From Hortaea werneckii (lineage: Eukaryota > Ascomycota > Dothideomycetes > Mycosphaerellales > Teratosphaeriaceae), in the NCBI GenBank assembly GCA_037044905.1, contig JBAOKB010000173.1, positions 186,001 through 250,000 of the forward strand: a DNA stretch of 64,000 bases, in the 5' to 3' direction. The notes below the pieces were generated by a model. The model made no database searches and was not told where the DNA came from. It was given only the letters and a program-made list of their open reading frames with translations. This document shows, in pieces, positions 30,222 to 41,920 of this stretch (positions within the stretch are counted from its first letter, which is position 1; every line of letters starts with the position of its first letter). The translations under genes and the position numbers were made by a program.

Positions 30222-31515
30222 TCAGAAGATCCAGTCACCAGGTTCTGGCAGGCCTAGGTTCGCGTTAGAGATGACACGATGCTTCAAGTGCAACATGAAA
30301 TTGTACGTAAATTGCCGTCGACCATTAACAAGCACTCCGTGGCCCAAGGCGTTGCATCGCGCACTCCACTCAACATTATACGTCCAGGCGTGTTGGCGCT
30401 CGTACTGTAGTCCAGTTAGCAAAAGCAGTACGGAAAACGAGCGGACCTACCCATGCGAGGTCTTGGAGAGCAGGGTCTCCTTCACTTCCGATGGATTTTT
30501 CTCCAACAACCTTGTGATGGTGAAATAGTTCGGGAACTGGGGCTGTACAACGGTGACGAAGCCCTTTACAATCCCTGTCTTGCTCAAGAAGTGTTAGATC
30601 AGCCCTCGTACGAAGACGAAATGGACTCACGAAGTGTAAAGTCGAAAGCCCGACCACTGTACAACTGCAATTAGCATGCAGCTCTCCTTTTTCTTGCTAT
30701 CACAATGACGACCGTCGCCTCGCAAGAACTTACGTGCGATTGCTGTTTTCTTCCACTAGCGACGTCGCCCGTCGGCGATGGACACCATAAGCGTAGCTCC
30801 CTATCGGAGCAGCTCCTCGAAGCACTGTCTGAGGAATTCCATGACTTTGTTGCTGGTCGTACCAATTATTTAAACAGCCCGTGAGACGATCCCATCCAAG
30901 CGCATATGGATCGCGGTAGTAGGTTATCTGCGTGTTTGCTACAAGCTCCAAACCACAATGACCCAGCCAAAGAATGTCCCATGTCGCCATGTCATATGGA
31001 TCGCCGTGGTGATGGGAAGCTTCAGATCCGGCACTTGACCAAAGCGCATCGGAGAAGGCCGCCATTTGTTCTCTTATGTTGATCCCAAAGTCCACGTCGT
31101 CCTCCACGATCAAAGCGGTCTCAACGTTTAGATCTAGGAAGCGCTGCAAGAGAGCAACATGGCTGAGGGACGCCCTATAAGAGTCGAGCACAGAATTGGG
31201 ATCGTCTGTGTCGATGGGCGCAGCATTGACAAGGGCCTCATCCGGAGGTTCGATGGTTGGGATGGTAATAGAGATTCCAAGCGACTCTGCTGCCTTCCGA
31301 AGACCTTGTACCCGCCACGTATCTTGAGCTGTGGCAAGTACAAGAATAGCGCCGAATCCCAGTGTCGAATTTATTGTCGAAGAATCACCGTATGATGCGT
31401 AGTCTGGCCCAGTAACATTTGAGGTTCCACCACTCACAACGTACAGAGAACAAATACCCCAAATGAAGAGAAAGCCAGTAGCTATAGCACAATTCCTTCG
31501 AGTTTGAAGTGCCAT
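30222..31515 (-). CDS. GT25-like glycosyltransferase, type II membrane protein, 372 aa
   Basis: Four exons 31515-30734, 30656-30631, 30578-30451 and 30404-30222 (introns 76, 52 and 46 nt) join in phase to 373 codons; the last intron has GCTAAC..CTACAG. The N-terminus MALQTRRNCAIATGFLFIWG and following residues form a signal anchor (Golgi-type topology). Catalytic-domain landmarks: SLSHVALLQRFLDLN, the acidic nucleotide-sugar/metal motif ALIVEDDVDFG, WDILWLGHCGLE, IGSYAYGVHRRRA, GRAFDFTL and PELFHHHKVVGEKSIGSEG. This is the layout of family 25 (LPS galactosyltransferase / collagen glucosyltransferase-like) enzymes of fungi. Probably modifies glycoproteins or glycolipids in the secretory path. 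Donor sugar unknown. Intact. Confidence 0.82.
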
Positions 31516-31866
31516 ACTATCCAGGAGAAGAAGGTTGTGATTACAGTGGTATTTTTGTAATGAGAAGTAGCTTCACGAGTTTACACTTCAGCGAGATGAT
31601 GATCATGAAGCTTAGTCCCCTTTTAGTGGATCAGTGACATACTGGGATTGGAGTTATCTTGGACCTTGTCTTACTAATTGCGTCTGGCTCTAACTCGGCA
31701 TAGCTCATGCTCCGTCCCGTTGGATACATTTGCCGACTAAATACTTAGGAAGAGAGATTTAGCAGACATGAATTTGGGCGGTAAATAGAGAGGGTACTCT
31801 TAAGCATAGCAAAAGCAGATAATTCTGTCTGGTACAGGAACCTCTTGTAGTGTTACTGCTAAAAGA

Positions 31867-32493
31867 TTACGAGAGCTTTGGACGCATCCCTTCTTCGAAC
31901 AGCCATTTTCTTAAATAGATACAAGTGTTGTTAGCGGACTCGAATGTTTGCAATCGCTTTATCTTGCTCTCTTGAACCTTTGAATTGGGGTTATATAGAC
32001 GAATATGGAGCTCGTTGTTAGGAGGTAAGTCCGAAAAGCGGTTTCCAATTGTTCTCTCGTGCCATGCATAGCAACATTTAATTGTTAGCGTCTCTGAGGT
32101 AAGGTCAATGGTATAATAAAAATCCTGATACTCTTCGTCTCTGGTCTCGCTCGGGACCTCAACCTCGGACGGGCTTTTCTCCTGTAGCAATTGGAGAAGC
32201 GAAGGTAGTAGGTATGCGTCCTGCATTCCTTTCCTACGCTGCCAACGCTCACACCAATCCCAGTAGTCATTTTCTTTCTTAAAGTTGTTTGACCCCTTTG
32301 GTTTTAGCCGTTTTGCGTGACTAGCCAAAGCAGTGCGGCTCTCTTCATCTCGCAAAAAGTCTGCTATAACATTCCCTTGCGGAAAGTCCCACTCCCCCGG
32401 CTGTGCATTGAAGTGACCATCTTGCAAAACATCAACAAAGACAACTTCTTCCTCTCGAACGATTCGAATAAGACCTGTTGGTGACGTCTTCAA
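31867..32493 (-). CDS. Orphan family protein with YTIDL C-terminal motif, 208 aa
   Basis: Single-exon frame. Layout: strand-rich start (RIVREEEVVFVDVLQDG), GNVIADFLRDEES, a central Trp/aromatic helix (NDYWDWCERWQRRKGMQDAY) then LLPSLLQLL, and YQDFYYTIDLTSETLTI. The order matches that of the tandem proteins at 44.7-46.4 kb (G..V..FL, aromatic helix NFWYQGW, LLAIKL, YVIDLEKDEITV), and a broader fungal group whose members end in Y-x-IDLD-x(4)-LEVY. Homology is inferred from order and spacing rather than high identity. Function unknown; the start is the first Met of the frame. Confidence 0.5.
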   Translation of the reverse strand: MKTSPTGLIRIVREEEVVFVDVLQDGHFNAQPGEWDFPQGNVIADFLRDEESRTALASHAKRLKPKGSNNFKKENDYWDWCERWQRRKGMQDAYLLPSLLQLLQEKSPSEVEVPSETRDEEYQDFYYTIDLTSETLTIKCCYAWHERTIGNRFSDLPPNNELHIRLYNPNSKVQESKIKRLQTFESANNTCIYLRKWLFEEGMRPKLS

Positions 32494-34040
32494 ATGGTCT
32501 TCGAATTACTACGTCCCTCTCCCTACATGCGCGTATATATACGTACCTTGCTACTTATCCTACGTAGGTAAGTCGCTCTTGCCTCACATTGGGCAGTTGA
32601 GGCGTATGCTAATAGTGCGACTGTCTACCGACTTGGAAAGCAGGCATCGCAGCCCGCTTCTAGAAGGGATCATAAGAGACGGTTATGGAATCGCAATGCT
32701 TCTCAAGGTAATTTAGGTAAGATGGCTCCACAACTAGAAAAAGTCTTCCTTCATCTTTAGAGTACTTCACGTTGATCACCTCGAGAAATGAAGTATTTAA
32801 CGGAATCAATAGAATCAATACGGTCAATCATAACCAGCTTAACGAACGGATGCTAGTAATGTAATGGTACAGTACGAGAGCCCCCTTAGCTCCCTGTGTA
32901 GAACTATTTGCCGTGGTATACTGCGTTGTTCAACCCTGTCGTGTTGTATAAGCCGATGTTCGGGGATTTATTAGAGTTCGAAGATGTGTTGCAAGGTAAT
33001 ACTACTAGTCAGTTCGGTATAGCAACTTTACGAACGCCTCTACACGGATACTGTGAGTAAACACAGTCCACTCTGTCCTAGCGTGCTTTGTTTTCCCGAA
33101 TGACCATTGTATTGGCTCTTGAGTCGGCGAATTTGAGCCACATGACCATGCGCATCCTACTTACTTCGCTGTTTCAAAGCCAACCTTGCCCCTGAACAAT
33201 GAGAAATATGCGGCCATCTGCTCTTTCAACTCAGCCGGATACCGAAACCCTATTGCGATGCAGTATGAAACATCATCTGACGAAAGGTGCGTCGAGAGAA
33301 GTGCTCGTATAGTCGGCAAAAGTCTCTAAGTGACGTATTCGTTATAAAGCATACGCTATTATCTGACAAGCCCCCAATACAGCGGCGCAGACAGCTCGAC
33401 GTCGTTAAGCGTCGGTGGCAATGTGGCGAATCGTATTTGTCTAGAGGCCCTGAAGGCTTTCTCTTTAATATATCCTCGGGTTTGGTGAGGAGTCCAACCC
33501 CGTCCTTTTACGTCGTTCCGAAGCTACTAGATCTTGCAAAAATCTGTATGAAGCGGAAATCAAAATCACTTCCGAGCTTTCTAGCTCGAGCTGATAGTCA
33601 AGTATTTAGAACATTGGATTGCTGGGACGCTTTCAAGTTGCCGTAATTGCCTCTTAGAATCCCCGCTCTTATCGCGGGTCTTTCAATCGGATGTTATGGC
33701 TGCTAATTAGATGTGAGAAAAGATGAGGCTGTTCCTGCCATCTCATGTCGCTGATTTCTCGGGAGACTTGGGACAATGGGCTTCCCGGCTTTCCCTGACG
33801 GCTTTTGCCGCGGACCACCTCTCTGGTCATTCCAAGGCAGTCCACGAAACTATTTTCGAGCCGTGGAGGGCGTTGACGTAGTGTTTCACAAAAGATGTGT
33901 TTGACCTAGGGAATTCATTACCACTGAGGCTTGCGGGAGTTTCACATGACTTACCGCATAGTCCCGGTATGAATGTCTCATTGATCCGAGAGGCATTGAC
34001 TGCTTAGTCTGCGCAGTTAGTAGGGAACATCAAATCTAGA
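32494..34040. other. Intergenic; one weak ORF
   Basis: 1.5 kb. A plus ORF at 33287-33646 (119 codons, basic) has a plausible composition but no family, and lacks conserved neighbours. Nothing else seen. Confidence 0.35.
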
Positions 34041-34661
34041 CTAAGAGTTCACACTGACTGTGTCTTGTTCCATAGCGGTCCCACGAGGATCTATGCGAAC
34101 TATCATTTGCAGGTCCTTTATCACAATGGTACATTGCCATCTTCTGCATTCAAACTGGGGCATCACGATGATATCCTCATGGCGGCTGTCAGCGGGTGTC
34201 CCTGGGCTTACCTCATCTGCAGGGAGAAGAAGGGCGTCACTAACTACAACATCTCTGCGAACTCTCCTCCTTGCAATTTCATGGTAAGTACGAAGGGCAC
34301 CAGATGGTAGACTTTCTAAATAGCCGCTCTCTAGCTTCGATAGTAGCTCAAAGCAAGAGTACGCGAAATCGCGATGCGCAGCACCGGGAGCATCAATGGT
34401 GCCCATTTCAACTAAAGACTCAAGTGCGTGTCCACTATCGACGATTGGCGACCTGAATTCGGGCTGTTTAAAGCTATCCGCCATAGCAGAACGAGTGAGA
34501 GACATAAAGTTCTGCTGAAGTTTGGTTGTGTCTTGCTCGGGGGAAAAAGTAAAACCGGCGAGCTGCGCTGCAACAGGCGACAGATCTTTGCTAGACGCGG
34601 CGATACGAGGGAAACATCGATTGAGGAAGTAGCAAAAGGCGGCAAAGCATCGGCGTGTCAT
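34041..34661 (-). CDS. ORF overlapping the end of the F-box gene by ATGA
   Basis: 206-codon frame whose ATG (34661-34659) overlaps the TGA of the upstream F-box gene. Protein-like (FTFSPEQDTTKLQQNFMSL, DSGHALESLVEMG). Stop-start overlap is unusual in a fungal nucleus, so this is more likely the continuation of the upstream gene after a frameshift or an unrecognised intron than a separate gene. No family recognised. Confidence 0.4.
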   Translation of the reverse strand: MTRRCFAAFCYFLNRCFPRIAASSKDLSPVAAQLAGFTFSPEQDTTKLQQNFMSLTRSAMADSFKQPEFRSPIVDSGHALESLVEMGTIDAPGAAHRDFAYSCFELLSKLESGYLESLPSGALRTYHEIARRRVRRDVVVSDALLLPADEVSPGTPADSRHEDIIVMPQFECRRWQCTIVIKDLQMIVRIDPRGTAMEQDTVSVNS

Positions 34662-36246
34662 TGATCGTTGCAGCCTGGCATGACGTAATTAGCAATGTTC
34701 CCCCTCGTGACTTCCACCCCTAAGTGATTTGCGTACCAAGTCTCTAGACCACTACCAGCGATCAGCAGTATGCCAAAAGATGTGGACGCCACGATTTCCT
34801 CCAGTCGATGACCAGCTACATAGAACGACCTGTATGATGAGGGCGTGTCCCGCTGAGCGCGCCGACGTTCCGGCCGCTGCACGTCCGTCGAACGCCCGTT
34901 TCCTTGCGTCGTCTCTTTTGATGCCATCTGGATTGGCAGAAACTCTCCATGCTCGGTGACTGGTCGTCGATCGTGCCATTGATAGAAGCGTAGCTTGATA
35001 AATCGACTGTGGACGAGACTTTGATACTGGCTGCATACGTCCGACTGCTGCAGGTAAGCAAGACACCCTTCCAAGTTGTCTGGCACGTGAACCGTGTTTC
35101 TCTGTGGACCTCCGATCAGCGCTTTCACATTTCGGACAGCAACTTCTGCGAGGTCGTGATCTGCTATAGCCTTCGCTGCCCGATAAGCCCGTCGCACTTC
35201 GGACCGCGTTAAGCTTAGGCTATCCAAAGCCTGCTCCTGCGCGTCCAGGTCCATAGGTGAGGGGATTTTTCCCCTTGCAGAGAGAGCCAGCACTATTTGT
35301 ATGGTGGGATGTAGCTGACGACTTAGCTGACGACACGTTCCTCCAAGGGCGACGATAGATGGATGTCCTCCGTTACAGGCCCGCAGATGCTTTACGATAG
35401 TGCTCAAGACCTCTTCGGGCAAACTCAGAAGACTCCTACTAGGCCGAGATTGGCCCGCTGAGAACCGCACCTCCCAGTTCCTAATGTGCGATTGCGCTCT
35501 GTAAGTGATGGAAGACCTCTCTTCACCCCGGCAGTCTGCTCCCGGCTTCTCGTTCACTGTTTGGGCAGGCCGCGGAGGGAAGAGAGTAGCTATCAGGTCT
35601 CTCAAACGCCTGCAACTTGCACTCAATGCTATTCGAGAAGCCATTGAAAGCTGATCTCCGTCTCCCTTGCTGGCGTATGCAAGAATTTGCATCAAAATTT
35701 CGGTTGGCAAGTCTAGCAAAGGCATGTGATTGCCACCGCAAGCTGTGTCTGGAGACCCTGTCGATACGGAATGCTTCCAGTGCAAGCCTTGTCCTAGCTG
35801 AGGTCCTTGACGACTGACCTTCGGGACGGCATGGCATTTGGGCCCCTGAATCCCGGGTTGGGATTGAGGGACGGCTTTCAATGCCACACTGTCTTTTCGA
35901 TCTCGCTTCAACAGTATCAGATCCTGTGGTGTGGTGGAGTGAATAGTTACTGTGGCTCGGCGGGACCGTCTTCGCGTATATGACCTATATGACCAAGGAG
36001 ATGCTTTGCATGACAAGATGTCTGCCGAATGCCTGCAGCAAAGTCCCATCAAATGATGCTGATCCGAAAGGTAACGTCGGAACTTGTGAGGTCAGTACGG
36101 CCGACCAGCGTACTAGTAGAGATACTTACACCGATGTCTTGTAGGACCATGTCTTTATCGAAGTCGGACATGTGCTGAAAAGAACTATAAAGTGACAAGA
36201 ACCACTTTGTGTTAGATCGAGACTGCAGCAAGGAGCGAAGTGACAT
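34658..36246 (-). CDS. Protein with two F-box-like motifs, 513 aa
   Basis: Exon 1 36246-36130 and exon 2 36082-34658 flank a 47-nt intron (GTAAGT, branch TACTGACC, CACAAG), phase 0. F-box-like segments appear twice: MPLLDLPTEILMQILAYASK with CRRLRDLIATL, and SLLSLPEEVLSTIVKHL with CRQLSRQLHPTI. The second is followed by an Arg/Ala-rich helix and a C-terminal domain. F-boxes bind Skp1 and recruit substrates to SCF ubiquitin ligases; two motifs in one chain are uncommon. Basic N-terminus. The stop at 34658 overlaps the next ORF, so the true C-terminus is in doubt. Confidence 0.6.
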
Positions 36247-38044
36247 ATACTTGACGCCTTATCTCAGCATGGCGCCCAACCATTGCTTCTCAGAGGGAGG
36301 CCACTGCGTGAGACACAGTTTATGCTTCGCTTAGGCGTACTCCGCAGTGCTTCTTACCGCGGCAGAAGTTCAGTACTGATTGAATGAGACAATCTGCTGA
36401 AACCAATTTGATGTTAGAGACGACGATCGTAGAAAACACGCTGCAAACACTAAAGCACGTTCCCTCCAAATCAAAGGAGCTGCATCATGGTGGGAAGAGG
36501 GATATCGTAATTCAGCATTGAGAAATTAGCAAATTTCCTATGCGCCGAACTTTGTTGCCTCTCTTAGCCTTAAGCACGAGGGTGGCCGAAATACTAGCTC
36601 GCTATCTCAATCATCGGTCTCTATCGTCGCTTGAATGGAGACTAGAGGAGGCGAAGAAAATATCGAGGGCTGGGCCAGAGCTGGAGACCTCTATCCGTGA
36701 TTTGCGGGCGGTAGAAATCTGTACAATTATCGGAGCACCCGGCGCGACGATGAGCGGACGCAAATTCAATAATACTCAAAAAAAGAAAAGAAAAAGAAAA
36801 GAAAAAGCGGGAACGGCCTTGCTTCTTGCTAGATCAAGCTTTCGCTCGATTGAGAACATTATTCTTGTCGTCTACGCCCCTAGGCTAGGCGCACGGGCTA
36901 GGTTGTTCATACTAACATCCAGGTAACGACTTTGCATGCTACGCTATCCGCGGTTCCCGGAATGCAGAGGGAAAATTACAACACACCATGCGGTCCTCCC
37001 CGTCAAGCGCTGAGGGCGGCGGGTCTTGACGTGCGCCGTACCCTGATCTGTCTTTAGGTCTTAGTATACGACGCAAAGTTAGCAAAACGAGATCATCGAC
37101 GAACCAAACGTTTTCGCAACTCTCCTGGCACGATCTTTTTGCCGCTGACTTCTTCTAACGGGCCTGGTTCGTTTGAAGCTTTCGAGCACGCTACTTTGTA
37201 ACATTTCGTCAGTGAACCCCCCGCAGCTGTCACAAGCATACATAGCACCGTATCAATCCATTGAAAGGAAATTACCGCAAATTATCTGTTAATAAGGTCC
37301 TTCTCCAGCCAAAGACACGACGTAATCTTGAACAATTTCCGTTTTGCTCATAGTCCTAGTCCTGTCATACTAACCGCTTTCTGTGGCCTCATTCGGAAGC
37401 TTCTGCCTTGAGTGGGACATCACTAAACGTTTGCTATCCATGATTATGTCAATTGCTTTGTACTATACTCACGTTCCCGCGTGCGATTTGCCGCTTTTTA
37501 TACAAATCAAGGCACTAAGGGTTCTTAACTTTCGACCATCCCCTTTTTGCCATTCCAAGACGAAGATGCCATCTAACACAGACAAGAGCCAGTATCAGGA
37601 GCGAGAAACTAGATACCAAATTGTTCCTGCGTTCTGTACCATAGAGGCTTTGAACATGCGAAAGGCAATTGAGAAATACAATGCTCTGCCCGAAAATGAA
37701 CGATACCCTAGCAATAGAGTAAAATTCATTCTGCCGCAACACGTCGACAGAGGACCGTATGTCCAGGCCCAAAAAAGCGTCAACTATACAGACAAGAACG
37801 ACAGCACTTAACAGAGAGATCTTAGAACATCAACCTAAAAAAACAAGAGTAAATGTAGACACACGCTTTATAGTCTCGAAGAAACCGCGGTACTACACTG
37901 TAAGTAGCATTGAGCTAGATTGTATATAGACGCGACTAGGCAAGCGTAATTTAAGACCTTATTTCGAACCTGTTCTCCGCTAATACGCAAGGAGAATTGT
38001 AGAGTACGAACAAGAAAAGTTTAAGGGAAATGTCGGCAACGCTT
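36247..38044. other. Intergenic; one weak ORF
   Basis: 1.8 kb. A plus ORF whose likely start is at 37566 (to 37811, 81 codons) contains IVPAFCTIEALNMRKAIEKY and looks protein-like, but no family is recognised. A purine-rich AAAGAAAAG run lies at 36780-36810. Otherwise featureless. Confidence 0.35.
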
Positions 38045-38302
38045 ATAAAAGGATAATTAGTTCGATTGCTTTATACTACATCGACATTAGCGTCTCTTGT
38101 ATAGCAAAGTATTCTTTCTAATTCTTATTACGTCCTTAGCTTTTAACTGCATACGTTTGGAGCAAATTGCGGCAATCCCATTAGCTAAGGATGGTGCTTG
38201 GGATAGCATAATGCCTACATTACGTAGAGGGGAAAGGGAAGTATAAAGAATTCGCCAGAGCGCGCCTCCTCGCTGTCTTCTTCCCCTTTGGACTATCTCA
38301 CG
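38045..38302 (+). promoter_or_regulatory. Conserved upstream region of duplicated gene copy 2
   Basis: Aligns with the reverse complement of 7921-8180. Shared blocks: CTTTATAC, CGACATTAGCGTCTCT (38082-38097, identical), AAAGTATT, TTACGTCC, TAGCTTTT, CATTAC.TAG and a pyrimidine-rich CCTCCTCGCTGTCTTCTTCC just before the ATG. Confidence 0.6.
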
Positions 38303-39127
38303 ATGAGACCAGAAGAAACATTGAAAGAACATTGTGATGCCATTAGTCGTCATGTCGAACGGCTACGAAATGCAAATCGGGACGAAGAGATTCAACGGTT
38401 AGAAGGAGAAATTGGGGAATTGAAATGCAAAATACGGTCTTTATATCAACATATCGAGAAATCGAAATTCAGTATCAATTCGACTAATATTAAAGTAAAA
38501 GACATTCTGAGCGAAACATTCCAAAATATTCAATATCGCGAAGCGGACGAAGGTTTTAGACATAGGGAGGATACAACGAGAAAAGGACCTAAGGTGCATT
38601 CGCCGGTCAGGGATTCTCAACTCAAGGAACCGGCAAGCACTTCGTCTAGTAACATCTCCGACGATATTGTAGAACATGATGTCCATTCGGACAGTATGCA
38701 GCTCACTAAAAAGCATCAAACTCCAGGTTCCTCGAGTTTAAGAGATCTGGATAGGCGTACTAGGAATGATCTCCAGCGAAACGATAGTCACCTTGAGAAC
38801 ACTGATCAATGTTTTCAGGAGGAGAAATCCATTCTTGATCAGCATGGAAGCGACTCAGAAGGACAATTAGATAGATCCTCTTGGCTCACGAAGACTGAAC
38901 CTCGCGAATCGGACGATGACTCTCCCGGTGTACTCGAGACGTTTACACCCGAGAAGCTAGAACTTTTCAAAGAGACTCGCAGACGAGCAAAAGACTCTTC
39001 GCCGAAGCCCAAGAGTTCCGACATAACGGAACTCCCAAGACTACGGCCCAACCCCTACCCCCCGGCCACGTTTAAGGATGCACACCGTCGTTGGACTAGA
39101 GGACCAAGCTCTAAGCCGGACATGTAG
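38303..39127 (+). CDS. Duplicated orphan gene, copy 2 (intact), 274 aa
   Basis: Single-exon gene; ATG at 38303 is preferred over 38288 because it matches the start of copy 1 (TLKEHC.AI versus LKDVCTDYI). Residues about 20-70 form a heptad coiled coil (EEIQRLEGEIGELKCKIRSL); the rest is polar and Ser/Asp/Lys-rich, probably disordered, ending SKPDM. Paralogue of the minus-strand gene at 7168-7920, with which it shares promoter, 3' UTR start and downstream element. A coiled-coil protein with a conserved extreme C-terminus suggests an oligomeric adaptor, but no family is known to me. Not found elsewhere in this window. Confidence 0.65.
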   Translation: MRPEETLKEHCDAISRHVERLRNANRDEEIQRLEGEIGELKCKIRSLYQHIEKSKFSINSTNIKVKDILSETFQNIQYREADEGFRHREDTTRKGPKVHSPVRDSQLKEPASTSSSNISDDIVEHDVHSDSMQLTKKHQTPGSSSLRDLDRRTRNDLQRNDSHLENTDQCFQEEKSILDQHGSDSEGQLDRSSWLTKTEPRESDDDSPGVLETFTPEKLELFKETRRRAKDSSPKPKSSDITELPRLRPNPYPPATFKDAHRRWTRGPSSKPDM

Positions 39128-39518
39128 ACGAAAGAGTAGCATTAAGTTGACAGAGAAGCTGTAAGAAGTACAATAGCTTATTGTCCATGTGCCCTATTAG
39201 TTTCCCTATCGACATACTTCCCTCCTTGCGTTAAAATAGCTACTATTGAAGTAGTGCCTCAACATCTTTCTCGCCCGCTATGAACAGGTCGTTGAAAGTT
39301 ATGTAACCATACAAAAGCGTTCGTCGCAATGTCTGTACGTTCGTTTGGTAGAACAGATGCTTGTCATCCTCTTATCCAATAGTGTCCGCTTACAGTACCC
39401 TAAGCTTCATGCTGTTGCTATACAGGGTTTCCTCTTACCTCCATCATGGCTTATGAGAGTACAACGGTGGATGTTGGATCGTTATGTTGGCCATTCACGT
39501 TTCTGCCCAGCCCAAGTC

Positions 39519-39905
39519 TTAGCGTGCATTGACAGTAATGGTCTTTGGAGATCGAGCTACAGCGTCATCTGTAAACCTAAGTCTATCTGCTGTTATAACA
39601 AATTGGGCTGCCACAGGGTGATCCAATCGGTTCCTCAGTGCAGTGCGTGCACGTGGCTCCAGAATCACGGAAGATGCAGAAATTTGCGATGCACTTCTAT
39701 TTAACGTATTTAAAGCTTCCCTTTCCGGTATACCCAAAACCCTTGAGCAACCATCGCGCGAGCGAGACACAAAATGACATTCGAAGAGAAGTGTTGGTCC
39801 ACGCTCGCTAAGACACGCCCGGTCAATAGAGCTTCCACCGCGCGGGAGCAGCGGGATCGAGGGAAAGAAAATGGAAGGAAAGAGCGCGGCCGGCTTTACT
39901 TGCAC
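39519..39905 (-). CDS. Downstream element ORF (gene Y), copy 2
   Basis: 128-codon frame containing ALRNRLDHPVAAQFVITADR and FTDDAVARSPKT. It converges on the duplicated orphan gene. A diverged direct copy follows at 40255-40449 and a relic lies at 6460-6720. Unrecognised; may be coding or a conserved element end. Confidence 0.35.
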   Translation of the reverse strand: MQVKPAALFPSIFFPSIPLLPRGGSSIDRACLSERGPTLLFECHFVSRSRDGCSRVLGIPEREALNTLNRSASQISASSVILEPRARTALRNRLDHPVAAQFVITADRLRFTDDAVARSPKTITVNAR

Positions 39906-40254
39906 CGGATCAGATGGCTGAACATGTCAATTGCAGACTGAGACATCAATAGAACTTCCTATAGACCGCTATTCGTAGAGTTTGACTTGTGCTCGATGGC
40001 CGCATGCAACCCACAGAGCTAGGCATTAAAGGAATCGTACTACTGTCGCCTAGAGAAAACCCCACGGCACTTACTACTCTTCCTTGCTCTTCTTTTGTCC
40101 AGCAGTATGGGTCTACCACCGTACTCTAAGCTTTACTCTGCTGCCGTACAATTTTCATTATAATCTACCAGGGTGAAATTGTTAGGCTAACTACCAATGC
40201 GCAATTTCTGTAGCCCACGTCTTACCATGTATTAGCGGTTTGGGTTTCTAGAGA

Positions 40255-40449
40255 TCAAGCTACATTATGATATGCACATCTAAGCCTACCTGCTGCCTTA
40301 ACAAATTGCGCCACCACAGGCTTAACAAATAGATTCCTTAGTACAGCGCATGCACTTAGAACTGTGGGAAATTCACAAACGAATGATGCATTTCTAGTGG
40401 ACGGAAGGCTTGAAGCATCGAAGGAACAATGCCGGTCCCAGTCCTCCAC
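40255..40449 (-). pseudogene. Gene Y, copy 3 (tandem, diverged)
   Basis: Reads VLRNLFVKPVVAQFVKAAGR, matching VAAQFVITADR of copy 2. Homology extends over about 40100-40560 in the same orientation, including GGGAGCA and GAGCGC.GCCG blocks on the plus strand. Differences are largely transitions. Confidence 0.5.
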
Positions 40450-40592
40450 AAGACGCCCTCTTGGTAGAGCGTCCTCTCGTCGGGAGCACCCGTATCAAGG
40501 AAGAAATCAAAAAGCAGAGCGCAGCCGACACCGCCTGTATCCGCTCCAAATTAGGTTGCTAAATGTTTAATTAAAGCACTTGTCTTCGATGG

Positions 40593-41621
40593 TCAGAAGC
40601 AAGCAACGGAAGAAGTAGGCATATAATAAGTCGTGCTGCTATTACGTTCACACAGAAGGTTGTACTTTGGAGTACGGTTGGAGTACAACACTCCCCAATG
40701 GCTCTCGTCTATGCCCATGACCGAGGGTTTCCACGGTCTGCGAGGAAGTCAGTGACCAGTCGACATTAGAGAATGCTTGAACCTCACTTACTCATCCAAT
40801 GCTTCGAAGACGAAGATGTTACTTCCCTTGTTTGCTTGTGTACAAATGCCATCATGGAAATAGTAGTCCGCAAATTCTGTGCTAGCCATCGCCCTTCCGT
40901 TATCGGATCCACCGTCCGTGGGCCACCCAGTCTCACCTATCCAGATGTCGACGGCTGGAAGGCGTACAGATTGCCGTTTCTGTTCGATGTAGCGGGTAAC
41001 TCGACTTACTTCTGTTCTGAACGTCTGTATGGGAGGATTCTCCGGTTGCCAGAAGGGGAAGTTGTTGGCAAGCACCAGACTTACATTCCCTTCCAGGACT
41101 GGATCTGCTGTTCCATCAACGAAAACGTTCCACGTGTCCGCTGTGCCTACCCTCTTCACCGTCGGCAAAAGATCTCGAATCTCTTCAATTTTCATGAGGA
41201 GATCTTGCGCGGATATCTCACCTCGGTAGAGCGTCTCGCTTCCAACCGTCACGCCGTAGACCTGCTCTCGAAACTGAGGCACGAGCTCCGCCAAAGAAGC
41301 TTTGTCGGCGGCCCAGTCTTGTTCGTCACTAAGCCAAATGCCCAGCACAGCTTGGAATCCCTCTCGCGAAGCCGCTGGAAGAAGCTTTGCCGCAGTTTCG
41401 CATTCCGCAGCTGCATATGTGCGTACAGTCCGTCCCGCGGACTCCCGTGCCAAGGCTTCCAAATCAAGCTCGTAATCAGCCTGAGACTTGCAATCGCCGC
41501 TAATTCGCCTGTTGCCTAGTGCGAATCCAATACGCCCCGGGGTGGTACGATTAAACCTGCTGGCCAGTGCAGCCGCACATGATAGGAGCAACTTGGCGAT
41601 TATAATCTTGGAATATCGCAT
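40593..41621 (-). CDS. GH17 glucan endo-1,3-beta-glucosidase-like, secreted, 324 aa
   Basis: Exons 41621-40792 and 40737-40593 (54-nt intron, GTAAGT...GCAG) join to 325 codons. The ATG at 41621 starts a signal peptide (MRYSKIIIAKLLLSCAAALA); the frame is open upstream to 41684. Family 17 catalytic residues are visible: acid/base Glu in VTVGSETLYRG (usually VGNE) and nucleophile Glu in WIGETGWPTDGG. Substrate strand motifs RTYAAAECE and ANNFPFW also fit, and FEALDE|PWKPSVMGIDESHWG spans the intron. It acts on beta-1,3-glucan in the wall or outside the cell. No GPI signal at the C-terminus. Shares a promoter region of about 0.3 kb with the divergent Ser-rich secreted protein at 41921. Confidence 0.9.
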
Positions 41622-41920
41622 TCTGGCGCTGATAGACCGGGGGGTAGTATAAAGGAACGTTTGCAGGTCCTCTGTAGCTCGCATTTATCTCTTGCGATGC
41701 TCCCCCTGTGTTTTTTTATAGCATCTTAGGTAATCGCATCTTAGGGTCGTGACCCTTGGCTAGTATTTCTAGTTTTGCAAGATATCCTTCTGTACAGGCT
41801 CTGATGCATTAGCTAAGGACGATACCTGGCCAAACGTTTTCAGCGGGACCAGAAAATTGCGTTATATAGCTCAGGCCATCGCCTTTCATGCCCTATAGTA
41901 GTGTCAAGTCTACGTCCACT

